A stretch of 64,000 nucleotides of DNA from Nostoc sp. C052. Its GTDB lineage: Bacteria; Cyanobacteriota; Cyanobacteriia; Cyanobacteriales; Nostocaceae. The translations under genes were made by a program, and so were the position numbers. The stretch is from the NCBI RefSeq assembly GCF_013393905.1, contig NZ_CP040272.1, positions 5,266,001 through 5,330,000 on the forward strand, read 5' to 3'. The notes below the pieces were generated by a model. It was given only the letters and a program-made list of their open reading frames with translations, searched no databases and was not told where the DNA came from. Below, one piece after another: positions 33,225-42,063 of the stretch (its first letter is position 1; each line of letters begins with the position of its first letter).

Positions 33225-34922
33225 CTAACGGGGTGTAGGAGTAGGTTGAGGATTTGATGGTTTGCTTGCCTGGGGAGTTGGCCCACTCCAAATTTGACGG
33301 AACTGATCTACCGACAAAGACTGTAGAAGACTGAGATTCAGAGGCTCTTTACTGATAAATGTGCCGTAGGAAGGCTGCAAATAGGAACGGTATTCAGGGC
33401 GGTTGAGGAGATGGGTTTCTAAAAAAGCGACGCTAAGGGCATTGAGATAGGAATAAACAGCAGCACGATCGGGGCCTAGCAAGGCAGATGGTACAGGTAG
33501 GACATCGTTTTCAGGAGTAGGTTCGGCGATCGCTGAAAAGTGTGTGGCATTTTCGATCAAAGCCAGGTACTTATTAGAGTCAGAAAGCCAAGTAAAGGGG
33601 CGAATTTGCTCAAATACAGGTGGTGCGAAAACATCTTGACTACCTGCTACCAGCATGACGGGAATTTTAATTTGACTGATTCCCCCCTGACCCAAAACTG
33701 AGCTGTCAATGGGATTAATCGCAATGATGGCCTTGATGCGATCGTCTTTGAGTTCGTAATTCTTTGGGGGTAAATCAGTTGCTTGACACTGCAAAAACAG
33801 CGACAAATTAAAGGATGAGTTATCGGGATTACAATCTTGCCTTAGTTGCTCAAAGTTAATATTGGCTCCTGCTAGAGTCAAGACAGTATAACCACCAAAG
33901 GACTGACCGATCGCCCCAACTTGCTGAAAATTGAGTTTTCCCTGGAGGGCGGGATCGGACTTATCTAGACGCTGGAGTTCATTGAGTAGATATTTGATAT
34001 CCAAAGGTCGGTTGATAAATTCTGCTGCATCTGGTGGCCCTGCCAAACCAGCAAAATATTGCTGAAAGCGTTCGGCATTACTACCAGGGTGTTCTAGTAC
34101 CGCAACGGCAAAACCATAAGATGCTAGATGTTCAGCCAGATAGACAAAGGTGGAGCGGTCTGAGGCCAGTCCATGAGAAATTACAATCAGGGGAAAGGGA
34201 GGTGAGGAAAGTTCTTTAGTACTTTGTGAACCTGTTGATGGCAGATAGATATCCACAGGTAGACGGCGTGAGCGAGAAATGTCATTTAACTCCAGGCTTT
34301 TTTTCTGCCAGGTGAATTTTCCTGGCGATCGCAAATCTGGTTGTTTGGAGAAGTCAATGTTGGAAGTGGCTGCTTGAGCGATCGCTTCTTTGTGAAGAGA
34401 GGCAAAAACCTCATCCTTTCTTTTGATCAATTGCGACAAGTCATCAACTATCCTTAACCCCTCCGTGAAATTCACCCGGATAGTATTGCTTGGAAATTTC
34501 CGCAGTAAATTCACAACCGTTAAACCCTCGCGATCGGCGGCAGCCAAAATCAAAGAGGCACGTATGGCATAGAAGCCATTCTTTCGAGACTCAGTGAGAA
34601 GTAATCTTCCCAGTTGTTTCACCAGCTGCTCGCCTATCGGTGAGTAGGTAACTTGAGATACTAATGTAGGAGTAAGACTAAAGCGCTGCTGGAGTAGATC
34701 CCGCAGTTGAGCGAGTTGTTCGGGAGTCGCACGGCTCGCATAAAATGACAAATCCTGATCGATTTTGCCTTCTTTAGCGAAGGTTTCCAGCGAGTCCACC
34801 GATAAGGAAAATTCGCCGAAGGGAGGATAATAAAAGCTAATGCGTTCAGCTCCCAATCCGGGAGTAGCAGTCAAGAACGTAGATAGCAAACCTAAACCCA
34901 GATATCTCAAAAATTTTTTCAT
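33225..34922 (-). CDS. Secreted alpha/beta hydrolase (DUF1400-type N-domain)
   Basis: A 565-residue protein. An N-terminal signal peptide (MKKFLRYLGLGLLSTFLTAT) ends near AERISFYYPP, so it is exported or in the cell envelope. Residues about 25-160 resemble DUF1400 (FSLSVDSLETFAKEGKI, SFYASRATPEQLAQLRDLLQ). Residues about 215-550 form an alpha/beta hydrolase with oxyanion loop VISHGLASD, nucleophile GQSFGG (Ser about 340), and candidate acid and His (NATHFSAIAEP). It is similar to cyanobacterial dienelactone-hydrolase or lipase-like proteins. The ATG at 34922 is chosen because the signal peptide follows directly; the frame itself runs upstream to 34955. The stop abuts the dispersed element. 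Substrate unknown. Confidence 0.88.
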   Translation of the reverse strand: MKKFLRYLGLGLLSTFLTATPGLGAERISFYYPPFGEFSLSVDSLETFAKEGKIDQDLSFYASRATPEQLAQLRDLLQQRFSLTPTLVSQVTYSPIGEQLVKQLGRLLLTESRKNGFYAIRASLILAAADREGLTVVNLLRKFPSNTIRVNFTEGLRIVDDLSQLIKRKDEVFASLHKEAIAQAATSNIDFSKQPDLRSPGKFTWQKKSLELNDISRSRRLPVDIYLPSTGSQSTKELSSPPFPLIVISHGLASDRSTFVYLAEHLASYGFAVAVLEHPGSNAERFQQYFAGLAGPPDAAEFINRPLDIKYLLNELQRLDKSDPALQGKLNFQQVGAIGQSFGGYTVLTLAGANINFEQLRQDCNPDNSSFNLSLFLQCQATDLPPKNYELKDDRIKAIIAINPIDSSVLGQGGISQIKIPVMLVAGSQDVFAPPVFEQIRPFTWLSDSNKYLALIENATHFSAIAEPTPENDVLPVPSALLGPDRAAVYSYLNALSVAFLETHLLNRPEYRSYLQPSYGTFISKEPLNLSLLQSLSVDQFRQIWSGPTPQASKPSNPQPTPTPR

Positions 34923-35543
34923 TAGAATAACCCACTGTCTAACCCTGCCAAACAAGTTTGGACAGAGAGGAAAGCGGAGCGGGATCTATAACCGCTTTCC
35001 TGTTTGCACAGGTTACAAGCACAAGAAAGCAAGTACTTGCATCCATAGTTTCGCACATACGCAAGAATCGGTACTCAACTAAATTTTGGGATGTCTTGAA
35101 TTATCAAAACATATCAGTAACAAATTTTTCCACCAAATAGCATCAGTAGGGCGATAATAGATATAGAGATCAAAATATTTTATATGTCCTTCGCCTCCTG
35201 TGCTTGTTGTGTTGTCGTCCTCAACCAACAACAAGAGCAAAATATCTCCCACCAAAACCAGTGCCAGGATGTGCCAGTTAACCACAGCAAGAGCGTGGTT
35301 AAAACTTGCACTGTTGTTGAAAATGGTCGGGTAATTGTTAAACCCTTAGAACCACAACTCAATCAAACTTCCGATTGAAGAAGAATTCAGAAGTCAGAAT
35401 TCAAGTGTCAGAATCAAGACTCGACTCGAAAATACTCGCTACCGCTGCGCTATCCGCTTTTTCGGTCAAAATTCATTCTGTTAGCGGATAGCTAAGGTTT
35501 AGCCCATTCTGACTACTGACTACTGAATTCTGTTCGATAAATT
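34923..35543. other. Divergent spacer with AGAATTCAGAAGTCAGAATTC-type repeat
   Basis: A 64-codon plus-strand frame (35184-35378, Cys-rich start MSFASCACC) has no ribosome site and no family I know; it is noted but not called a gene. At 35385-35535 GAATTCAGAAGTCAGAATTC and CATTCTGACTACTGACTACTG bracket a TAGCG/CGCTA palindrome, forming a fold-back repeat related to 62030-62105. Confidence 0.4.
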
Positions 35544-36467
35544 TCACCCATCTAAATCTAAAGGTAAAACATCGTGAAAGCGGTTGTAATCAATGTAGCG
35601 ATGTCCATCGGGTGTGTGGTGAAAGATATCGACAAATTGATTGTTCCACAAAATCTCATTAGCACTATAACTATGACGGGCATGGACAACCTGGGCAACC
35701 GTTTCATCAATGCCACTCAAAGAGACAATCAGCATGGTATTTGTCTGGGTTAAAGATTCTGGTGTCATCCCATATAGAGGACTAAACTCATCAATCACAT
35801 GCATCACTGACCAGCTTAACGTGAAGCTAGGTGTTTGGTTCCTCACTAGTTTAAGATCGTGGAACCGCCGCATGAACTGTCCTTCTAAGGTTACTTCGTC
35901 GCGCATCAAGTAGACTCGCATCTGCGCCTCCAGAATCGTATTGCGACGCTGATTAGCGCTGCGAAATATGAGAGTCGGCATCGCATCATGAGCCGTAATG
36001 ACAGCAACACGACTAAAAAGTACACGAGCTGTAGGCCGAGAGAATCGAGCAAAGGCTAGTCCCGTCATCACAGCAATTCCCACCAAACCGATCATTGCTT
36101 CAATGGTGACAATAATGTTGGCGTAAGTTGTTTTCGGATACATTGCCCCATAGCCAATGGATGCTAGGGTTTGAACGCTAAAGAAAAAGACATCTAAAAA
36201 AGAGCCAGGTTGAGCATTGGCAATACAATCTCCTCCTATCAAGTAAGCTAGGGCAAATAGAGCATTAATAGTTATATAGAAAGTACAAATCAGGAGCAGA
36301 AAGCCAGTCCAGGGAATCGTTAGCAGCAGATGATAGGGATCGCGCCAGTAGGAATGCCATGCACCCATACCCATAATCTCAAATTTTCCATCTTGGACAT
36401 GAATCTGAATAAGTGGGATCAAACGCTGTCGTTTCTTACGTGAAAGTCTCTTGAGTCGAAATTTCAT
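35544..36467 (-). CDS. KirBac-type inward-rectifier potassium channel
   Basis: A 307-residue K+ channel. After a basic N-terminus come a slide helix region (WHSYWRDPYHLLL), TM1 (about 49-72), a pore helix with filter SIGYG (in QTLASIGYGAMYP, about residues 99-111) and TM2 (about 118-140). A C-terminal Kir cytoplasmic domain of the immunoglobulin-like type follows (RPTARVLFSRVAVITAHDAM ... RRNTILEAQMRVYLMRDEVT). In the classical filter TxGYG the Thr is Ser here. The ATG at 36467 is preferred; a TTG at 36491 is in frame. The DUF2382 genes lie immediately upstream on the same strand, but with a terminator between. Confidence 0.88.
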   Translation of the reverse strand: MKFRLKRLSRKKRQRLIPLIQIHVQDGKFEIMGMGAWHSYWRDPYHLLLTIPWTGFLLLICTFYITINALFALAYLIGGDCIANAQPGSFLDVFFFSVQTLASIGYGAMYPKTTYANIIVTIEAMIGLVGIAVMTGLAFARFSRPTARVLFSRVAVITAHDAMPTLIFRSANQRRNTILEAQMRVYLMRDEVTLEGQFMRRFHDLKLVRNQTPSFTLSWSVMHVIDEFSPLYGMTPESLTQTNTMLIVSLSGIDETVAQVVHARHSYSANEILWNNQFVDIFHHTPDGHRYIDYNRFHDVLPLDLDG

Positions 36468-36720
36468 TGCGAGTAGCCAAAAGAACGGCAACTGCTTAGT
36501 ATTGTAAATTAAGTTGCTTTAGAGACATTCACTCTAGATAATTAGGGGAGTGGGTACTGGGTATTGGGTACTGGGTATTGGGTACTAGGGACTGGGTACT
36601 GGGAAAGAAATTATTTTAAGATTTGCTTGGGATCTCAATCCCAAATCTCCAATTCCCAATTCCCAGTTAAACTTACCCGCAAGGGAATGGAGACTTCACC
36701 TTTGTTTTCTTAAATCAGCA
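36468..36720. other. Spacer with TGGGTACTGGGTATT minisatellite
   Basis: At about 36547-36604 short WGGGTAYT units (TGGGTACTGGGTATTGGGTA) are tandemly repeated, with a related CTGGGAAAG tail. No gene is seen. Confidence 0.6.
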
Positions 36721-36749
36721 AAAAAATAGGGTGGATATTGCCCACCCTA
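36721..36749 (-). terminator. Rho-independent terminator of the first DUF2382 gene
   Basis: On the minus strand TAGGGTGG, a 7-nt loop, CCACCCTA and then a run of T (plus-strand A's at 36721-36726) form a canonical terminator about 27 bp after the stop at 36776. Confidence 0.8.
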
Positions 36750-36775
36750 CTAATTTATCTGCTAGAAACTTATTG

Positions 36776-37666
36776 TTATGGCTTTAGTGATTGACCTTTA
36801 GAACAGCGGTCAAACCACTCTTGGTATTTTTTTTGGTGCGATTCATCTTCAACAGCAATGGTAACACGCACCTGCTTGCAGCCGTGATTTCGCTCTAGTG
36901 CGATCGCATTCAGCAATAAATTAGCAATTTTAGGCGAGCTAAATTCGCCACTTACCGTTAAACCGTTGTCAAAATGTGTAGTCTCAAGTCTTTCTACTTC
37001 GGTCAAATCAACGCCAGTAATTTCTCCTTGCCCTAAATCAATTTCTGCAAGTTGTTTGTGTTCTGGGCTAATTTGTTCCACAATCAGCATTTCACGCCGG
37101 ATAGGAACTTGTACCATCCGGGTTTCAATTACTTTGCGAACAATTACCTCACCGACTTTACGCTTACTGCTTTCAACAACTAGTCGTTCTTCTAGTAGAC
37201 GAATAATCTGTTCTTCAGTAACCTGTTCTAAATTCACTGGTTCAACTGGGCTATTGATAATTGGATTATTAGCTACTTGCTCAGTTGAGTTACTATCGCC
37301 TGGTGTTTGTGTTTCTAAATATTCAGGCATATACTCAATTTCTGATTTGTTTAAGTCTATGAAAACAGATTTATTTGGCTTGTCGATTTGTTTTATTCTC
37401 TGGCTCTGCAACCGAAATAAAGAAGGATGTTTATCAGCTAACTGCTGATCATATTCTACAGTTTGTTGATTTACCTGCTTAGATATAACTAAGTTAAGCC
37501 GACGATGAGCATCCACAATTAAATCATGAACTACTCCTACTAGCTGACCTTGCTTATCAAACACAGCAAAATTATTCACCCTCTGTTTTAAATCTGCCAG
37601 AGAGGAGCTAATGCGAGAGTTACCGTTTACCTGTACAATATTTTTTGCCATCTGTTGGCTATTCAT
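36776..37666 (-). CDS. PRC-barrel-like/DUF2382 protein (AvaK/YsnF-like), divergent paralogue
   Basis: About 296 residues. The N-terminal PRC-barrel-like domain is FAVFDKQGQLVGVVHDLIVD. The C-terminal half has a DUF2382-type region (about 165-230: IIRLLEERLVVESSKRKVGEV, VIRKVIETRMVQVPIRRE). After that it has an extra 65-residue domain of its own (LTVSGEFSSPKIANLLLNAI, VRVTIAVED...), absent from the next two paralogues. A Pro/Asn-rich linker joins the halves. It is more diverged than the pair at 37894 and 39438. Start ATG 37666; TTG 37672 and ATG 37651 are alternatives. A strong terminator follows. A stress or akinete-related role is inferred from AvaK. Confidence 0.83.
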   Translation of the reverse strand: MNSQQMAKNIVQVNGNSRISSSLADLKQRVNNFAVFDKQGQLVGVVHDLIVDAHRRLNLVISKQVNQQTVEYDQQLADKHPSLFRLQSQRIKQIDKPNKSVFIDLNKSEIEYMPEYLETQTPGDSNSTEQVANNPIINSPVEPVNLEQVTEEQIIRLLEERLVVESSKRKVGEVIVRKVIETRMVQVPIRREMLIVEQISPEHKQLAEIDLGQGEITGVDLTEVERLETTHFDNGLTVSGEFSSPKIANLLLNAIALERNHGCKQVRVTIAVEDESHQKKYQEWFDRCSKGQSLKP

Positions 37667-37893
37667 CTGCAAAGTTTACGAAGTGCTTTCTAATTAGCTA
37701 AATTAAAATCTATTATTGCTTTGGATACTATTTAGACAATGTTAGAAAAAGTTTGCGATCGCTGCATTTATCCAACCTATATCCAGAGCGATATTTGCTA
37801 TTACAAGCACAGGTAAAGCTAATTCAACAGCCTCACCTGTACTGTGTAGAATTAATTACTAGCCATTAGTCAATAACTAATGACTATATTTAG

Positions 37894-38778
37894 TTAGCGT
37901 TCTTCAACTGGAAGATTACCAGAATTCACATCTAACTCTTCACGACGCACGGTTTCTTGAGTTTCAACTGTGTCTTGATCGACCACTTTTCTAACTCTGA
38001 CTTCTTCACGTAAAAATGCTTCTTTGCGAACATCAGCAGTTTCTTCGTGGATTTCTATACGAGCAACTTCGCCTTCACGGAAATCTGCTTCACGCCCAGA
38101 AACAGCTGTACCCGCATCTGCTGGAGTTACACGTTCAATCACGACTCTTTCTCTTTCTACCGGCACTGCAACCCTTGCAGTATCAGTCTCAACATGTTTG
38201 CCAATAGTTACTTCTCCAGTTTTTTGGCGTCGTTTACTGGCAATCAGCCGTTCTTCATACAATCTTAGAGTTTGATGATCTTGCTCATTTAATCCGTATA
38301 AAGAAGGCTCATTTTCGTAAGTGTAGCTATCACGAGCGTAAGTGGGAGTTGTAGGCAATGGTGCTACAGGTGGTGCTAAAGGGTCTAATGCTGCTGAAGC
38401 TTCTATAGGAGTGTAGTCTCCGGGTTGGCGATATACCCCACGTACCCGTTCTTCATAGTCGTAATCAAGGGTTTGACGTTCATTGAACTCAGGCAAATCT
38501 TCAGCTTGTTCTCTAGTCAAACCAACTGTGTATACGCGATCAACGTTATAGTCGATACGGGCGCGGCCAAGTGGTAGTAATACTTTCTTACCAAAAATCC
38601 AGAAGCCTAAGTCAACTACTAGATAGCGAAAATGACCTTCTTCATCAACTAAAACATCGCTGACAGTACCAATTTTTTCATCAGTTCCTTGTGTATAGAC
38701 ACCAAGACCTTTAATGTCATGACCATCAAAATTATCTTGATAGTTAGGCTCAAAATCTTCTAGTTTGTAAAGAACCAT
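37894..38778 (-). CDS. PRC-barrel/DUF2382 protein (AvaK/YsnF-like)
   Basis: A 294-residue protein with an N-terminal PRC-barrel (about 1-90: GLGVYTQGTDEKIGTVSDVL, HFRYLVVDLGFWIFGKKVLL) and a C-terminal DUF2382 domain (about 165-285), with the typical YEERLIASKRRQKTGEVTIG and alternating Val/Glu/Arg strands ending REELDV. This is the architecture of AvaK, the akinete marker protein of Anabaena variabilis, and of desiccation-induced Anabaena proteins. No catalytic residues are known. The ATG at 38778 gives MVLYKLEDF, matching MTIHKLEHF of the next paralogue; a TTG at 38793 is rejected. Its molecular role is unknown. Confidence 0.92.
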   Translation of the reverse strand: MVLYKLEDFEPNYQDNFDGHDIKGLGVYTQGTDEKIGTVSDVLVDEEGHFRYLVVDLGFWIFGKKVLLPLGRARIDYNVDRVYTVGLTREQAEDLPEFNERQTLDYDYEERVRGVYRQPGDYTPIEASAALDPLAPPVAPLPTTPTYARDSYTYENEPSLYGLNEQDHQTLRLYEERLIASKRRQKTGEVTIGKHVETDTARVAVPVERERVVIERVTPADAGTAVSGREADFREGEVARIEIHEETADVRKEAFLREEVRVRKVVDQDTVETQETVRREELDVNSGNLPVEER

Positions 38779-39162
38779 TATCTTTAACCTCAAATATTTT
38801 TTTTCATCTCTTAATAACTAAATTAGACATTTATTTATTTTTGTACCTCTTTCTGGCGAATGAATTATTTTCAAACTTCAATAATCAAAAGTTATAGATA
38901 TTTTTTATTCGCATAGCCAACTAGAGATACAAAAACGTAATAATTTTTCCTTGCTTGGATATTATTGTATTTGTTTATTGCTACAAACTTTTGAATGTTT
39001 AAATAATAGTTTGCCAAAATGTAAATTTTTTGAATTATCCAAATTCTTGAATTATCTAAATATAGCGCTTCCCATTCAGATGCGGTACAACATTATGTCG
39101 TGAGGTGTAGGGGCACAGCACTGCTCATTAGTGTCAACTTAAAGCCCAAACCTTTTTAAAAT
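38779..39162. other. Upstream spacer of the AvaK-like gene
   Basis: AT-rich, with no gene seen. The promoter of the AvaK-like gene is expected near 38790-38900. Confidence 0.35.
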
Positions 39163-39268
39163 CTCGTTCCCAGTCTCCGGCTGGAAATGCAACTCAAAAG
39201 CGGCTCTGCCGCGAGTCTTGAGGCGGAGCCTCAACAACGGGCATTCCCAGTCTCCGACTGGGAACGAG
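39163..39268. repeat. CTCGTTCCCAGTC palindromic repeat element
   Basis: The element begins CTCGTTCCCAGTCTCCGG and ends CAGTCTCCGACTGGGAACGAG-like, giving inverted ends. It contains two inner palindromes, GCGGCTCTGCCGC and GAGGCGGAGCCTC. The element has no ORF. Confidence 0.7.
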
Positions 39269-39350
39269 ACAAATAGTTTATCAACATGTATTTTTTTGAA
39301 GTATTCAAATTCCCAACTTATCCCATAAGTCAGTAATTTTGTTATTTCAT

Positions 39351-39390
39351 AAGAAAAACACAGGCAGAATTACAAATTAACTTTGCCTGT
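39351..39390 (-). terminator. Probable terminator of the second AvaK-like gene
   Basis: On the minus strand ACAGGCA, a 17-nt loop, TGCCTGT and then GTTTTTCTT form a hairpin with a T-rich tail about 50 bp after the stop. Confidence 0.65.
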
Positions 39391-39437
39391 ATGATTATTT
39401 CAGGTAAACCTACTAAACAAATTTATGAACTAGCTAA

Positions 39438-40280
39438 TTAAATAGCTTCATGTGCATTGATACCATTGTCTTGCACATGTAAATCACCCACTGTATCAAC
39501 ATCTAACTCTTCTCGACGAATAGTATCTTGTGTTTCTACAACATCCCGTTCTACTACTTTCTTGATCCTAACTTCTTCACGCACAAAAGCTTCTTTATGT
39601 ATCTCAGGCGTTTCTTCGTATACTTCTATGCGTGCTACTTCCCCTTCTTGAAACCTAAGTTCATTGGGATCTAGAACTTTATCTGCTTCTGTCGGCACAA
39701 CTCGCTCAATCAGAACTCTTTCTTTTTGAATAGGTACTGTAACGTGTGCAATGTCTGTTTCAATGTGCTTCCCAACTGTTACTTCTCCAGTTTTGACGCG
39801 CTGTTTATTGGCAACTAATCGTTCTTCATAAAGTCTAAAAGTTTGATCGGAGTGATCTTTTAAGGCGTATAAAGCTGGTTCTTTCTGGTAACTGTAGGTA
39901 TCACGATCGTAAATTACACCACTGGTCGGAGAACGAAATACACTACGTACATTCTCTTCGTAATCACTATTAATTATTGCGTCTTCTTTGTGATCGGGTA
40001 AATTATCTATTTGCTGTTTACTTAACCCATCAACATAAACGCGTCTTTCTGGGTAATTGATCCGGGTAAGACCAATTGGTAGTAATATTTTCTTGCTAAC
40101 AAAATCTAAGCTGATATCAATAATTAAATACCGGAAATGACCATCATCATCAACTAAAACATCACCTACTGAGCCAACTCTATCTCCTCCCTCAGTATAA
40201 AGATCCAGCGCTTTAATATCATCTCCGCCAAAGGTTTCTCGATAATTGGGATCAAAATGTTCAAGTTTGTGAATAGTCAT
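39438..40280 (-). CDS. PRC-barrel/DUF2382 protein (AvaK/YsnF-like)
   Basis: A 280-residue close paralogue of the 37894 gene, with the same order: PRC-barrel (LDLYTEGGDRVGSVGDVLVD, HFRYLIIDISLDFVSKKILL) and DUF2382 (RLYEERLVANKQRVKTGEVT ... EEVRIKKVVERDVVETQDTI, REELDV). The tandem paralogues share strand but not an operon, as a hairpin terminator (39351-39390) and a palindromic repeat separate them. The ATG at 40280 fits the paralogue alignment. The predicted role in akinete or desiccation physiology follows from AvaK homologues; the sequence itself shows no enzyme motif. Confidence 0.92.
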   Translation of the reverse strand: MTIHKLEHFDPNYRETFGGDDIKALDLYTEGGDRVGSVGDVLVDDDGHFRYLIIDISLDFVSKKILLPIGLTRINYPERRVYVDGLSKQQIDNLPDHKEDAIINSDYEENVRSVFRSPTSGVIYDRDTYSYQKEPALYALKDHSDQTFRLYEERLVANKQRVKTGEVTVGKHIETDIAHVTVPIQKERVLIERVVPTEADKVLDPNELRFQEGEVARIEVYEETPEIHKEAFVREEVRIKKVVERDVVETQDTIRREELDVDTVGDLHVQDNGINAHEAI

Positions 40281-40675
40281 AAGCTGTTCCTAAGTTGTAT
40301 ATAGGGTTTATCTGTTAGTGTAAAAAATATTGTGCTAAGTCTCATCCTGCTGGCGACTGATTTTAATGGAATTATTTGATGATTTATATTAGGGAAATAT
40401 TCAAGCTAAACACTATTAACAATCAATAGAGATACAACTAAAGTTATAAAAAACTAGCTAATATACTGGTATAAAATAGTTTTTCAACTAATCAAGGCGA
40501 TGTCTACGACGGGCTACGCCAACGCACAATGGCGACAAGCAAATTTCTCACCTGCGCTGTTGATCAAATCCTTCCTACATTTTCAGGGGATTAGGTGATA
40601 TCGCCTGCGTAAGTCCTGCTAATTAAGAGCCAATACTGAAACAATGGGAGTAGACACTAGAGAACCATGCAGATT
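40281..40675. other. Divergent spacer, with dispersed repeat at 40497-40526
   Basis: It should hold the promoters of the AvaK-like gene (left) and of the DUF1995 gene (right). The GATGTCTACGACGGGCTACG repeat is at 40497-40526. No further gene is seen. Confidence 0.5.
40497..40526 (+). repeat. GATGTCTACGACGGGCTACG dispersed repeat
   Basis: A full-length copy, ending GCCAACGCAC. Related copies are listed under 27190-27218. Confidence 0.75.
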
Positions 40676-41410
40676 ATGAGTGAACTTCCAAATAGTCTAG
40701 AAGATGCGATCGCCCAATCTCGTGTAGCCGTCCAAACTGCCCTTGCAGATGGCTGTACTCGCCTGCAAGTTGAGTTTTTGTTCCCAGAACTGAAGTTTAT
40801 GCCGGTGGCGGAACAGTTTTTGCCGGTGTTTACAGATTATGATTCCCGTTTGAAGATTTTCTTTGCTGACGCTGGCGCAGCGGCCTTAGCTCGTCGTGAT
40901 TGGGCAGATGCACCATTTCAAATTTTGGATATTGGTACGGGTAGGGCTGCTTCCTTACAGACAAAAATTCAGCCAGAGGATGAAATTTTCTTATTCATTG
41001 CCCCCACTGCCGTAGAAGTGCCGCAGTTGGAAAAGCTGTGTGAAGTAATAGGCGATCGCCCTTTAGTTTTGTTAAATCCCCGTTTAGAAGATTCTGGGGT
41101 TGTGGGCATTGGTTATGCAGCCAGAAAAACTCGTGAGCGTTTCACCAATACCATTGAATCCTGTTATTATCTGCGTCCCATAGACGATCAAAGTGCTTTA
41201 TATCGCTGCTACCCAGGACAGTGGGAAGTTTGGCTAGAAACCGGCGGCGAATATCAAAGAATTGCGGAGTTACCCACAAAACCATCGGGTGATGATTTGG
41301 ATCTGATTCTTTTGAAAGGACAACCGCAAACAACAACAGACGCGACACCTGCAAGAAAGCCTAGTGTGTTTAAGAGTTTACAACGGTTTTTAAAGGCGTT
41401 GAGTAGTTAG
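40676..41410 (+). CDS. DUF1995 family protein
   Basis: A 244-residue protein of the DUF1995 family, found in cyanobacteria and chloroplasts; a plant member (LPA3) affects photosystem II assembly. Recognised segments are LEDAIAQSRVAVQTALADGC, RLQVEFLFPELKFMPVAEQF, IFFADAGAAALARRDWAD, LFIAPTAVEVPQLEKLC and LLNPRLED. It ends in a non-conserved tail (KGQPQTTTDATPARKPSVF). No membrane helix. The ATG at 40676 gives MSELPNSLEDA, the likely family start; an ATG at 40667 adds three residues. The gap to the next gene is about 70 bp, so they may be co-transcribed. Confidence 0.87.
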   Translation: MSELPNSLEDAIAQSRVAVQTALADGCTRLQVEFLFPELKFMPVAEQFLPVFTDYDSRLKIFFADAGAAALARRDWADAPFQILDIGTGRAASLQTKIQPEDEIFLFIAPTAVEVPQLEKLCEVIGDRPLVLLNPRLEDSGVVGIGYAARKTRERFTNTIESCYYLRPIDDQSALYRCYPGQWEVWLETGGEYQRIAELPTKPSGDDLDLILLKGQPQTTTDATPARKPSVFKSLQRFLKALSS

Positions 41411-41482
41411 GATAATGCAGAGGTAGCAGAGGTAGATTTTATGATCTGCTGCCTCATTTTGAGTTTTCTATACATAAATTTG

Positions 41483-42028
41483 ATGCAGAAAACCCTGTAT
41501 ATTGTGCGACATTGCCAAGCAATTGGACAAGAAGCTAATGCGCCTCTGACATCAGAGGGTCATCTCCAAGTGATCGCTCTAACTGATTTGTTATTCGGTT
41601 TTGGGATCGAGCGGGTTATCTCCAGTCCATTTATGAGAGCATATCAGTCAATTGCTCCCCTCGCTGAACGTCTGAATCTCTCAATCGAGATTGATAACCG
41701 ACTTACCGAGCGCGTGCTGTGTGCAACACCGCTTGCTGATTGGCGTGAGCGATTGGCTGAATCATTTACCAATCTTGATTTATATCTAGATGGTGGCGAG
41801 TCAAGTCGTAGTGCTATGGCGCGTGGGATAGCTGTAATTGATCAAGTATTGCAACAAGAAACAAGCACAATTGCGATTGTCACGCATGGCAATCTAATGG
41901 CGTTGATCCTGAAGCATTTTGATGATCGCATTGGTTATGCTGAATGGGAAAAATTGAGTAATCCAGATGTGTACCGCATACAGTTTCTCAACGCTGAAAA
42001 ACACGTAAAGCGAATGATTTACGCTTAG
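41483..42028 (+). CDS. Histidine phosphatase family protein
   Basis: Phosphoglycerate-mutase-like phosphatase of 181 residues. The signature is IVRHCQA (Arg and catalytic His; the usual RHG has Cys in place of Gly). Other active-site parts follow: a second Arg (SPFMRAYQS), Glu (LTERVL) and the second His (THGNLMALIL). The ATG at 41483 gives MQKTLYIVRH, so the N-terminal 14 residues of the longer frame (MICCLILS...) are unlikely. Substrate unknown; it could act on sugar phosphates or alpha-ribazole phosphate. Confidence 0.88.
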   Translation: MQKTLYIVRHCQAIGQEANAPLTSEGHLQVIALTDLLFGFGIERVISSPFMRAYQSIAPLAERLNLSIEIDNRLTERVLCATPLADWRERLAESFTNLDLYLDGGESSRSAMARGIAVIDQVLQQETSTIAIVTHGNLMALILKHFDDRIGYAEWEKLSNPDVYRIQFLNAEKHVKRMIYA

Positions 42029-42063
42029 GATACATACTGTAATTTTTCAGTTTTCATTTGGCA

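Noticed and set aside
35184..35378. 64-codon Cys-rich frame upstream of the Kir channel locus
   Set aside because: No ribosome site, no recognisable family, and a similar-length frame is open on the other strand.
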